DNA of 64,000 bases. Source: DRVV01 sp964487415. GTDB lineage: Archaea; Thermoproteota; Bathyarchaeia; Bathyarchaeales; Bathycorpusculaceae. Below are positions 34,097 to 42,125 of the stretch, piece after piece. The translations under genes were made by a program, and so were the position numbers. A model generated the notes under the pieces. It saw only the letters and a program-made list of their open reading frames with translations. It was not told the origin of the DNA and made no database searches. Position 1 is the first letter of the stretch. Every line of letters begins with the position of its first letter. The stretch spans positions 3,173 to 67,172 of the forward strand of contig CAZAPQ010000017.1 of the NCBI GenBank assembly GCA_964487415.1, in the 5' to 3' direction.

Positions 34097-34654
34097 CTAC
34101 AGAAGCACCTTTAAGAGGTCAGCTTTTGTTATTATGCCAATAATTTTTCCTTTTTCCGATACTAAGACTGCTGGGTAAACTTCTAGTAGGCTTGAGACCA
34201 GTCTAAGCGGCGCGGATTTATCAACTTGAGGGAAGCTTTCATCCATTACAGCTTCAACAGGCATTTGGGATATTTCAGATAAACTTTTCCTAGCGGATAG
34301 TTTCTTAAGCAGTGTTTTCTCAGAAATACTTCCTACAACATGTTCTCCGTCAAAAATGGGAAGCTGCGAATAGCCATACTCAACCATCAACTTCACCGCC
34401 TTGGATACTGGTTCGTTACTTTGAACGCCTACGACTTTATTATGAAGAATGGATGCGGCGCGAATTTCCGCTTTCGTCTCCAACTCCTCAAGGGCATCAA
34501 ATATTGCCTTAACCTTATCATAGGAGGGACTTATCTTTCGGGATTCCAGCTTTGCAATAAGGGACTGACTGACGCCTGCAAGTTTTGCTAACTGCTTCTG
34601 TGTTAAGCCAAGCATTTTCCGCTTTCTGCCTATTTCCTCTAATTGGGGAAGCAC
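34097..34654 (-). CDS. XRE-type HTH regulator with paired CBS domains
   Basis: Residues 1-55 form a lambda-repressor-like HTH (MLGLTQKQLAKLAGVSQS, then IAKLESRKISPS). Residues about 65-185 form two CBS motifs (VQSNEPVSKAVKLM; VSEKGKIIGIITKADLL) that usually bind adenosyl ligands such as SAM or AMP. It starts with GTG, apparently leaderless. It is divergent from a DUF39 gene that also carries CBS domains, so it most likely regulates homocysteine synthesis in response to an adenosyl compound. The ligand and target are inferred. Confidence 0.8.
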   Translation of the reverse strand: MLPQLEEIGRKRKMLGLTQKQLAKLAGVSQSLIAKLESRKISPSYDKVKAIFDALEELETKAEIRAASILHNKVVGVQSNEPVSKAVKLMVEYGYSQLPIFDGEHVVGSISEKTLLKKLSARKSLSEISQMPVEAVMDESFPQVDKSAPLRLVSSLLEVYPAVLVSEKGKIIGIITKADLLKVLL

Positions 34655-34773
34655 GATAAAGATTCGGCAGAAATCCCTAAAATTCTTTTTGGAATAAAAA
34701 ATTCAGAAAAATATTAAAAAGGGAAGCAACCATGCAATCAGCAATACGTCATTCAGCACAGGAGGAAAAATGC

Positions 34774-36276
34774 TTGAATAAGCGCACCATAGGAGAAATC
34801 AACGAGAAAATAAGGAATGGAGATGTTCAGGTTTTAACAGCGGAAGAAATGAAAAAGCTTGTTGAAACTAGCGGTGTCGAAGTAGCCTTTAAGGAAGTTG
34901 ATGTGGTGACCACTGGAACCTTCGGGGCGATGTGCTCGTCAGGAGCTGTGATAAATCTTGGACACTCCGATCCGCCCATAAAAATACAGCATGCATGGAT
35001 AAACGATGTTCCCGTTTGCCATCCAGGAGCGGCTGTTGACCTATACATAGGAGCGACTATGATGTCTGAAACCAGGCCTTTCGAATATGGAGGCGGGCAC
35101 GTTATAGAAGATTTGATCAGCGGAAAAGAGGTTGAACTCAGAGCCACATCTTATGGGACAGACTGCTATCCACGAACTAGGCTTAGGACAATACTGACAA
35201 AGCATGATTTAAACCAGTTCTATCTCCTCAACTTTAGAAACTGTTACCAGCGTTATGTATGCGCCACAAACAGCCGAGACGAAACCATATATACTTACAT
35301 GGGTAAACTCCTCCCAAACTTTGGAAACGCCACATTTTCAGGAGCGGGTGAACTAAACCCACTAATGAACGATCCGGACTACGAGACAATTGGTATTGGA
35401 ACACGCATATTTTTGGGTGGAGCTCAGGGATACGTAATTGGCGAGGGCACACAACATGACCCCCGAAACCTTTCAGGAACAATCATGGTTCGGGGAGACT
35501 GCAAGAAAATGAATCCCAGATTCATCAGAGGGGCAGCCTTCACTCGTTATGGCACGACGCTATATGTTGGAATCGGCATACCAATACCTATACTCAACAT
35601 CGGAATGGCAAAGAAAACCGCCATAAGAGATGAAGATATAAAAGTTCCAATAGTGGACTATGGGGTTCCCGTAAGGGATAGGCCAAAACTTGGATGGATC
35701 AGCTATAAGGAATTAAAGTCAGGCACAATAACAATAAAAGGTAAAAAAGTTAAGGTTAGCCCTCTTTCAAGCCTAAAAGTCGCGAAGGAAATTGCAGAGA
35801 CGCTTAAGCGATGGATTGAGGAAGGACTATTCTATTTAACAGCTCCTGTTGAAAGACTTCCAACAGATACGGAGTATAAGCCCATGAAACAGACTGAAGA
35901 AACAATACTAGTTAAAAGTGTAGTTCATCATGCAGTAACATGTAGAGAGGATGAATCAATAAAGGACGTTGCCAAGCGAATAATAAATCAATCAGTGAAT
36001 CATGTAGTTGTTGTAGATGAACAGGAAAAACTCTTGGGGATAGTGACATCCTGGGACATCACCAAGGCTGTTGCTGAGGGTAAAAACAGGCTTAGTGAGA
36101 TAATCACAAGAAAAGTTGTAACCACAACGCTGGATGAACCAGTAGAAGCTGCATCGAGAAAAATGGCTCAGCATCAAATATCCGCCCTTCCAGTGATAGA
36201 CAACGACAGAAAAGTCTTGGGAATAGTTACATCCGAGGATATAGCCAAACTTTTAGGGAGGCAACGGAATGGCTAG
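34774..36276 (+). CDS. L-aspartate semialdehyde sulfurtransferase (DUF39/HcyBio) with CBS pair
   Basis: Residues 1-360 are the DUF39/HcyBio domain that builds homocysteine from aspartate semialdehyde in methanogens and relatives. Residues 375-500 are two CBS motifs. TTG 34774 has GGAGG 8 bases ahead and puts the conserved cysteines (TFGAMCSS and YGTDCYP) at positions 54 and 131, which I recall as the functional cysteines of the methanogen protein. The ATG at 34732 is less likely. It is followed by its NIL-ferredoxin partner with an 8-base overlap. It draws on the same aspartate semialdehyde pool as the neighbouring pathways. Confidence 0.88.
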   Translation: MNKRTIGEINEKIRNGDVQVLTAEEMKKLVETSGVEVAFKEVDVVTTGTFGAMCSSGAVINLGHSDPPIKIQHAWINDVPVCHPGAAVDLYIGATMMSETRPFEYGGGHVIEDLISGKEVELRATSYGTDCYPRTRLRTILTKHDLNQFYLLNFRNCYQRYVCATNSRDETIYTYMGKLLPNFGNATFSGAGELNPLMNDPDYETIGIGTRIFLGGAQGYVIGEGTQHDPRNLSGTIMVRGDCKKMNPRFIRGAAFTRYGTTLYVGIGIPIPILNIGMAKKTAIRDEDIKVPIVDYGVPVRDRPKLGWISYKELKSGTITIKGKKVKVSPLSSLKVAKEIAETLKRWIEEGLFYLTAPVERLPTDTEYKPMKQTEETILVKSVVHHAVTCREDESIKDVAKRIINQSVNHVVVVDEQEKLLGIVTSWDITKAVAEGKNRLSEIITRKVVTTTLDEPVEAASRKMAQHQISALPVIDNDRKVLGIVTSEDIAKLLGRQRNG

Positions 36277-36727
36277 GATCCTCTTGAGATTTCCCGAGAA
36301 CATTGTGGACCAACCAATAATATCACAAGTCATATCAGAATACAATATTTCATTAAACATATTGGCTGCGCGTGTTAACTCCCAAGGCGGCGAAGTCTTA
36401 GCAGAAATTCCATCAGAGGACATAAAAAGAGCAGTTAAAGCATTCAGGGATAGGGGGGTTATAGTTGCATTTCCAAAACTCATTGAAGTGGACAGGGAAA
36501 AATGCCTTCACTGCGGCGCATGTTACTCTTTATGTCCTGCTGGGGCAATAACCATCAACAAGGAAGACTTCTCAGTGATCTTTGATTACGAAAAGTGTAT
36601 AGGAAGCTCTTGTGCGGCATGTGTAGATGCTTGTCCTGTAAGGGCCATAACTCTTTCCAGGGAGTTAGGGCTTCTGGAGCGGGAAAATGAGGACAAAAAA
36701 ATTAACCAGGAGAACGTTCAGTCTTAA
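36269..36727 (+). CDS. NIL-domain ferredoxin, homocysteine synthesis partner
   Basis: This 152-aa protein has an N-terminal NIL domain (1-75) and two [4Fe-4S] motifs: CLHCGACYSLCP (about 81-92) and CIGSSCAACVDACP (about 109-122). In methanogens such a protein works with the DUF39 protein in converting aspartate semialdehyde to homocysteine, probably in sulfur or electron transfer. Overlaps of 8 and 41 bases with its neighbours show tight coupling. Confidence 0.88.
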   Translation: MARILLRFPENIVDQPIISQVISEYNISLNILAARVNSQGGEVLAEIPSEDIKRAVKAFRDRGVIVAFPKLIEVDREKCLHCGACYSLCPAGAITINKEDFSVIFDYEKCIGSSCAACVDACPVRAITLSRELGLLERENEDKKINQENVQS

Positions 36728-37391
36728 GGAAACAAACTGCACTATAATCTCGGAATGTGAAACAGCCATTTCAGCAGCCATTTCCGCCATTAAATATCAC
36801 AGGGAAAAACTTGAGAGATATATCAACAATCATCCGGAGTTTCTGTATACGCTAAGTCCCCTCCACGTTGATAAGGGACCCAAGGTTGTTAGAAGAATGT
36901 CGGAGGTTTCAGAAAAAGCTGATGTTGGACCAATGGCTGCCGTTGCCGGAGTGTTGGCAGATCTCGCCGTAGAGGAAATGTTACAAACTGGATGCAAAGT
37001 TGCAGTTGTCGAAAATGGGGGCGAAGTGTCGGCAGTTTCAGATGTGCCCATTGACATAGCACTGGTTGCAGGGAATCATCCTCTATCGAAGAGTATTGGC
37101 TTTAAACTCGAGGAATTTCCTATAGGTGTAGCCACAAGCTCAGCTCTCTTCAGCCATGCATTGAGTTTTGGAGAGGCCGAAGCCGTTACAGTGTTTGCAT
37201 CAAACGCCGGATTAGCTGACGCTGTAGCGACGGCCGTTGGGAACATGGTAAAGGGGGACTACGTCGATTATGTAATTAAAAGGGCAGTAGGAAAGGCCAT
37301 TAGTATAGAGGGCGTCAAAGGTGTACTAATAATTTGGCGTAACACTGTGGGTTTAGGCGGACAAATTCCAAAGCTGATTGGCATACGATGA
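36687..37391 (+). CDS. UPF0280 family protein (ApbE-like), homocysteine module
   Basis: This 234-aa UPF0280 protein has the DVGPMAAVAGVLADLA and AVVENGGEVSA segments of the family. UPF0280 genes recur beside DUF39 and NIL-ferredoxin genes, and genetic work in methanogens linked them to homocysteine formation; the exact chemistry is unclear to me. The start overlaps the ferredoxin gene by 41 bases; a later start is possible. Confidence 0.82.
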   Translation: MRTKKLTRRTFSLKETNCTIISECETAISAAISAIKYHREKLERYINNHPEFLYTLSPLHVDKGPKVVRRMSEVSEKADVGPMAAVAGVLADLAVEEMLQTGCKVAVVENGGEVSAVSDVPIDIALVAGNHPLSKSIGFKLEEFPIGVATSSALFSHALSFGEAEAVTVFASNAGLADAVATAVGNMVKGDYVDYVIKRAVGKAISIEGVKGVLIIWRNTVGLGGQIPKLIGIR

Positions 37392-37408
37392 GACAAATAA
37401 GGGGCGGT

Positions 37409-38815
37409 TTAGTCTTCATGCAGCTTGAATTCTTCGTGAATAGCTTGCACCGCCGTTTTTGCATCGGTTTCCTTTATCACAAAGGATATGTTAAGCTCTG
37501 ATGATCCCTGCGCGATCATACGTACATTTATCCCCTTACGGGCAACTGCTGAAAAAAGTTTCGAAGCGATCCCAGGAGTGTTTTTCATGCCAGCCCCAAC
37601 GGCGGAAATAATGCATACATCATCCTCTGCCGTTACCTCCCTTATAAGGCCCCGGCCAAGCAGTGCCACCTCCAAGGCGTTTACAGCCTTGTCCAAGACA
37701 TTTCGGCGTATGGCAATGGATATATTGGCTTCAGAGGCCCCCTGAGAGATCATTAAGATGTTTATTCCGCTCTTTCCTAGAACATCAAAGACCTTGGCAG
37801 CCGTTCCAGGCGCACCTATCATGCCAGCTCCGCTAACGGTTATCACAGCCGCATCCTTAAGCAGCGTGACAGCCTTAACCGTTTTCCCCGGCTTGATTTT
37901 CTGTTCTCTCTTTATTACTGTTTCAGGCCCTTCAGGGTTGAAGATGTTTTTTATTCTAACAATAGCGTTACCGTCCATTAGCGGTTCAATAGCCCTTGGA
38001 TGCATAGCTTTGGCGCCGAACACTGCCATCTCTAATGCTTCCTCAAAGGATATTTCTGGTATGGTTCTGGCTGAGGGGACTATTTTGGGGTCGGCGGTCA
38101 TTAGCCCATTAACATCGGTCCATATCCAAATTTCATCAGCTCCAAGCGCTGAGCCAATTATTGTCGCTGTGTAATCTGACCCGCCGCGTCCAAGGGTTGT
38201 AATTATCCCGTCCTGGGTTGCGGCAATAAACCCTGTCACTATGGGCACTACTCCTTTTTTAAGTAATGGTTCTAAGCGCTCAACGACCTGATGCCTCGTC
38301 ACGTTTAATAATGGGGAAGCCTCCCCAAAATTTGCATCTGTCACTATTCCAGCTTCTGCGCCCGTCAAAAAGCGAGTTTCAAGTCCTAAGTCTCTAACGG
38401 CACCATAAACAATAGGGGTGGAGAGTCTTTCACCGAAGGATAATATGTAGTCTCTCGATCTTGGAGTGAGTTCTCCAACGTAAATTATACCCGTTAAAAC
38501 CTTTTCAAGCTCTTCTATAGTTGATGTGACTATTTGACTTATTTCACTCTTTAAAGTTGAGCTTTTTATACTATTGTTGGTAAGTTGTAAGTGCATTTCA
38601 AGGAGCTCACTCTTAAATTGGGATATGAAATTTTTGTCCCGCTTTTCGGCAAGCTCTGAAGCCTCTATGAGCCGTTCAGTCACACCGTCCAGAGCTGAAA
38701 CGACAGCAACAACTTCGTGTCCTTTTCTTACATGTGAAGCTATTGTATCTGCAACACGCCTTATATTCTCTACTCCGGTTACTGATGTTCCGCCAAATTT
38801 CATTACAATCCTCAT
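37409..38815 (-). CDS. thrA: aspartate kinase 3, in the threonine operon
   Basis: This 468-aa aspartate kinase is of the long type with a helical insertion after the first motif. KFGGTS (6-11), FGERLS, LGRGGSDYTA and TDVNGLMTADPK are canonical. Two ACT domains follow (SGAGMIGAPG; SAVGAGMKNTPG), probably for threonine feedback. ATG 38815 gives MRIVMKFGGTS, with GAGGTG 10 bases ahead; a TTG at 38833 is weaker. It ends the hom-containing operon and is a separate protein, not fused to Hom. Confidence 0.93.
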   Translation of the reverse strand: MRIVMKFGGTSVTGVENIRRVADTIASHVRKGHEVVAVVSALDGVTERLIEASELAEKRDKNFISQFKSELLEMHLQLTNNSIKSSTLKSEISQIVTSTIEELEKVLTGIIYVGELTPRSRDYILSFGERLSTPIVYGAVRDLGLETRFLTGAEAGIVTDANFGEASPLLNVTRHQVVERLEPLLKKGVVPIVTGFIAATQDGIITTLGRGGSDYTATIIGSALGADEIWIWTDVNGLMTADPKIVPSARTIPEISFEEALEMAVFGAKAMHPRAIEPLMDGNAIVRIKNIFNPEGPETVIKREQKIKPGKTVKAVTLLKDAAVITVSGAGMIGAPGTAAKVFDVLGKSGINILMISQGASEANISIAIRRNVLDKAVNALEVALLGRGLIREVTAEDDVCIISAVGAGMKNTPGIASKLFSAVARKGINVRMIAQGSSELNISFVIKETDAKTAVQAIHEEFKLHED

Positions 38816-38822
38816 CGAACAC

Positions 38823-39857
38823 TTACACCTCAAACAGCATCCTTGCGGCCAATTTCTGCTTTATGTCAAGCAAGTCCCGTAATATAGCACTGGCGGTTTC
38901 AGTTCCTCCAGCCCCTCGGCCTATTATCGTTTGTTCTCCTGCAAACTCGGAGATGAAAGTTACTGCATTGAGGGTTCCGCTGACATTTAATGGGTCATTT
39001 TTCATAATTCTGGTGGGCTTAACCTGCAGTCCATCAGAAGAAACTGTTCCTAAAAGCTTGATTACACAGCCCTCTTTTGCAGCTTTCTCTATTTCCTTTA
39101 TTGTTATGCCTCTTATACCCGTTATACTTGCATCCTTTAGGGTAACCCTCCTCCCCATAACCCAGTTTGCGAGGATTACAAGTTTGCAAGCAGCGTCAAT
39201 GCCATCCACGTCCATGGACGGATCTGCCTCAGCATAGCCAAGTTCCTGAGCCATTTTGAGAGCTTGGTCAAATTCGACATGTTTCTCAGTCATCTCAGTG
39301 AGTATGAAGTTTGTCGTCCCGTTTAAGATGCCCCTTATGGAGAGAATTCTGTCGCCGAAAAGACAGCGCTTCGCAAATTCGAGGATAGGGGTGCCAGCGC
39401 CCACCGAAGCGCTAAACCGAAAATAAACTTTATTGTACTCGGCAAGCTCTATTAAAACGGGCAAGGCTAGAGCTAATGGTCCTTTATTTGCTGTGACAAC
39501 ATGCTTCCCAGATTTAAAGGCGGCCTTAATATGCGACAATGCAGGCTCGCCATCTTTGACATTTGTCGGCGATACTTCAACAACAGCCTCAGCCTCCATG
39601 GATTCTAAAACCTCCATTGCCGACATTTTTGGCCTGCCAAATTTACCATCAGCAGCCACTGTGCCCTTTTGGCTCTTTATAAGTAACATTCTCTCTAAGT
39701 CTAACCCCTTTGAATTTACTGCGGCGCCTCCCCTGTCAACAATGGCAACTACTCTTGGATGGAAACCATAATTGTTAACGAGTTCGGTCAGCCTATTTGC
39801 AAAAAGCTTAGTTAAGCTTTGACCGACAACACCGTATCCCACTAGAATTATCCTCAT
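38823..39857 (-). CDS. hom: homoserine dehydrogenase
   Basis: Hom reduces aspartate semialdehyde to homoserine. VGYGVVGQSL (NADP-binding), TANKGPLAL, SASVGAGTPI and GILNGTTNFIL are visible, as is the catalytic lysine region (GYAEADPSMDVDGIDAACKL). At 344 aa it has no ACT domain, so feedback probably acts on aspartate kinase 3. It follows thrC by 15 bases. Confidence 0.95.
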   Translation of the reverse strand: MRIILVGYGVVGQSLTKLFANRLTELVNNYGFHPRVVAIVDRGGAAVNSKGLDLERMLLIKSQKGTVAADGKFGRPKMSAMEVLESMEAEAVVEVSPTNVKDGEPALSHIKAAFKSGKHVVTANKGPLALALPVLIELAEYNKVYFRFSASVGAGTPILEFAKRCLFGDRILSIRGILNGTTNFILTEMTEKHVEFDQALKMAQELGYAEADPSMDVDGIDAACKLVILANWVMGRRVTLKDASITGIRGITIKEIEKAAKEGCVIKLLGTVSSDGLQVKPTRIMKNDPLNVSGTLNAVTFISEFAGEQTIIGRGAGGTETASAILRDLLDIKQKLAARMLFEV

Positions 39858-39872
39858 GCCCGAAACCTCGGC

Positions 39873-41117
39873 TTACAATTGAGCCCTTGCTGGCATTAAA
39901 CCTAATATTTGCACGATGGACTCAAGCTGGGCATCAACTTCAAAGGGCTTTTCATATGACTTTACAACGATGTCCGGATCCTTAAGCCCGTGTCCCGTTG
40001 TAACACAAACAATTATCTCATCTCTGTCTATTTTGCCGTAATCTATTAACTTTTTTAGCCCGGCTATGGATGAGGCGCTTGCGGGTTCCACGAATATGCC
40101 TTCGTATCTGGCAAGCATTTTTTGAGCCTCCAATATCTCGGCATCTGTGACGGTTTCAGCGGTTCCCCCGGAGTCCCGTATAGCCTTCAAGGCCTTTTTC
40201 CAGCTTACCGGAGCGCCTATTCTTATTGCACTTGCAACAGTCTCCGGCTTTTCTACTGGAACTATGTAACTCCTTCCCTCTTTAACTGCCTTTGCTATCG
40301 GCGAAGCGCCTTCAGCCTGAATCCCAGTAACCATTGGAAGCTTTTCTATTAAGCCTACATTATAGAATTCTACAAATCCCTTCCATATGGCACTAATGTT
40401 TCCCGCGTTGCCAACGGGCACAATAACCCTATCTGGAACCAGCCCGTTAAGCTGATCGCAAATTTCATAGGCTATTGTTTTTTGGCCCTCAAGCCTAAAC
40501 GGGTTAATGGAATTTAAGAGGTAAATCTCCTTATGCTCTTCCGATATTTTAACAATTATCTTGAGGGCTTGATCAAAATTCCCCCGGATCTGCATGACTT
40601 TTGCCCCATAAATTATGGCCTGCGCCAACTTCCCGTAAGCAACACCGCCTGAGGGGATGAGTATAATACATGAAAGTCCAGCCTTAGCAGCGTAAGCGGC
40701 TAAAGACGCCGAGGTGTTTCCTGTCGATGCGCATGCGACCATTTTTACTCCAAGTTCCATGGCCTTGCTCACTCCAACTGTCATCCCCCTATCCTTAAAC
40801 GATCCTGTAGGGTTCTCGCCTTCATTTTTTACATAGAGATTCTTGACCCCCAGTGCTTGCCCTAGCCTCCGGCAAAAGTAGAGGCTAGTTCCACCTTCGT
40901 TTAAGGAGATGATCTTGGAAAAATCGCTAATAGGCATGAAATCTCTGTAGCGCCACACGGATAGGGGCCAATTTCGCCAATCGCTTTTTTTAATCTTCTC
41001 CTTTAAAATATCATAATCGTATCTAATTTCAAGAATGTCGCCGCATGAGCGGCAGGTATAGACAATCTCATTAAGATCATATTTTTCTCCGCAATTTATG
41101 CAAGCCTGAAAAGACAA
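39873..41117 (-). CDS. thrC: threonine synthase
   Basis: ThrC is a PLP enzyme that converts O-phosphohomoserine to threonine. The N-terminal zinc-ribbon-like segment CINCGEKYD...CRSCGD (6-30) is typical of archaeal forms. The PLP lysine lies in NPTGSFKDRGM, and CVTTGHGLKDP is near the C-terminus. At 414 aa the length is normal. A TTG start follows GGAGG by 8 bases, exactly at the thrB end. Confidence 0.94.
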   Translation of the reverse strand: MSFQACINCGEKYDLNEIVYTCRSCGDILEIRYDYDILKEKIKKSDWRNWPLSVWRYRDFMPISDFSKIISLNEGGTSLYFCRRLGQALGVKNLYVKNEGENPTGSFKDRGMTVGVSKAMELGVKMVACASTGNTSASLAAYAAKAGLSCIILIPSGGVAYGKLAQAIIYGAKVMQIRGNFDQALKIIVKISEEHKEIYLLNSINPFRLEGQKTIAYEICDQLNGLVPDRVIVPVGNAGNISAIWKGFVEFYNVGLIEKLPMVTGIQAEGASPIAKAVKEGRSYIVPVEKPETVASAIRIGAPVSWKKALKAIRDSGGTAETVTDAEILEAQKMLARYEGIFVEPASASSIAGLKKLIDYGKIDRDEIIVCVTTGHGLKDPDIVVKSYEKPFEVDAQLESIVQILGLMPARAQL

Positions 41118-42065
41118 TCACTCAGCCTCCAATAAACTTACGCCCCTTCCAGGCTTTGTGAAAAATGCTTCAGCTTCTATACCAACTTTTTTAAAGCCCT
41201 CTTTCATAGCTTTCATAACCTCTAAGGACACTGAATCTTTCTCGTCGACTATCGCAATCATGGATGGACCTGCCCCGCCTATAGCCACTCCACAGGCACC
41301 AGCTTTCATTGCAGCGTCTTTGACAAAATGATACCCAGGGATCATAGAAGACCTTACAGGTTCAACTACAGCATCACACATTGAACGACCAATAAGTTTT
41401 ACGTCGCCTAAAGCGAAACCAACAGCCATAGAGGCTGCGTGGCCAACATTGTGAACCAATTTTTCCATAGTAACCACTGGCGGCAGGATAGATCTTGCTT
41501 TTTCAGTCTTTTTAGGTGATGTTGGAATCTTAGGAACAACCACGCAAACACCCATGTTCGGAGGTGTCTTTAAACATATAACCTCTAGAGGGTTATAAGA
41601 CCTTATGATGACAAAGTCGCCGCATATAGCTGCTGAAACGTTATCTGCATGTTCAAATCCTGCGGATGCTACTTCTCCCTTTGCCGAAATGCAAATTAAC
41701 TGCTCATGACTTAGCTTGAGGTCAAACATTTTATCTAGTCCGAAAGCCACAGCCGCTGCTGAGGCTGCACTGCTGCCCAAACCCGAGCCTGGAGGTATTC
41801 CCTTATCTATTCTTATTGAAACTCCTGATTTCAGAGAAAAATGACTCAACATGTACCCGGCAACAACACCAGCTGTATTTTTGCTAGGATCAACGGGTAT
41901 GTTATCCGATATTCCATGGACTTCAATTTTAATTCCTTCAGAAATTGAGGTTATAGTTACCCTATCGTATGGATTCTCCAGGGCTAAACCAAAGATATCA
42001 AATCCCGGGCCTAAATTTGCTATTGATGCAGGAGCCCTTACGACGACCTTCTGAAATTTTGGCAT
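41118..42065 (-). CDS. thrB: homoserine kinase
   Basis: ThrB is a GHMP kinase that phosphorylates homoserine. Visible are VRAPASIANLGPGFDIFGLA at the N-terminus, the ATP loop IPPGSGLGSSAASAAA (about 92) and GACGVAIGGAGPSM. ATG 42065 has AAGGTGA 5 bases ahead, giving 315 aa; a GTG at 42074 is less likely. It follows carB by 60 bases, with a possible promoter in that gap. Confidence 0.95.
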   Translation of the reverse strand: MPKFQKVVVRAPASIANLGPGFDIFGLALENPYDRVTITSISEGIKIEVHGISDNIPVDPSKNTAGVVAGYMLSHFSLKSGVSIRIDKGIPPGSGLGSSAASAAAVAFGLDKMFDLKLSHEQLICISAKGEVASAGFEHADNVSAAICGDFVIIRSYNPLEVICLKTPPNMGVCVVVPKIPTSPKKTEKARSILPPVVTMEKLVHNVGHAASMAVGFALGDVKLIGRSMCDAVVEPVRSSMIPGYHFVKDAAMKAGACGVAIGGAGPSMIAIVDEKDSVSLEVMKAMKEGFKKVGIEAEAFFTKPGRGVSLLEAE

Positions 42066-42105
42066 ACGGCTCACCTTAAGCGATGCAAAAATTTGTTGAT
42101 GGCTA

Positions 42106-42113
42106 CATTTAAG
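42106..42113 (-). promoter_or_regulatory. possible internal promoter before thrB
   Basis: CTTAAATG on the minus strand is a weak TATA-like box. It predicts RNA start near 42084 and a leader of about 19 bases containing AAGGTGA before thrB. It would let the threonine genes be expressed apart from the arg-car genes. Confidence 0.35.
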
Positions 42114-42125
42114 TTAAACGAAACT

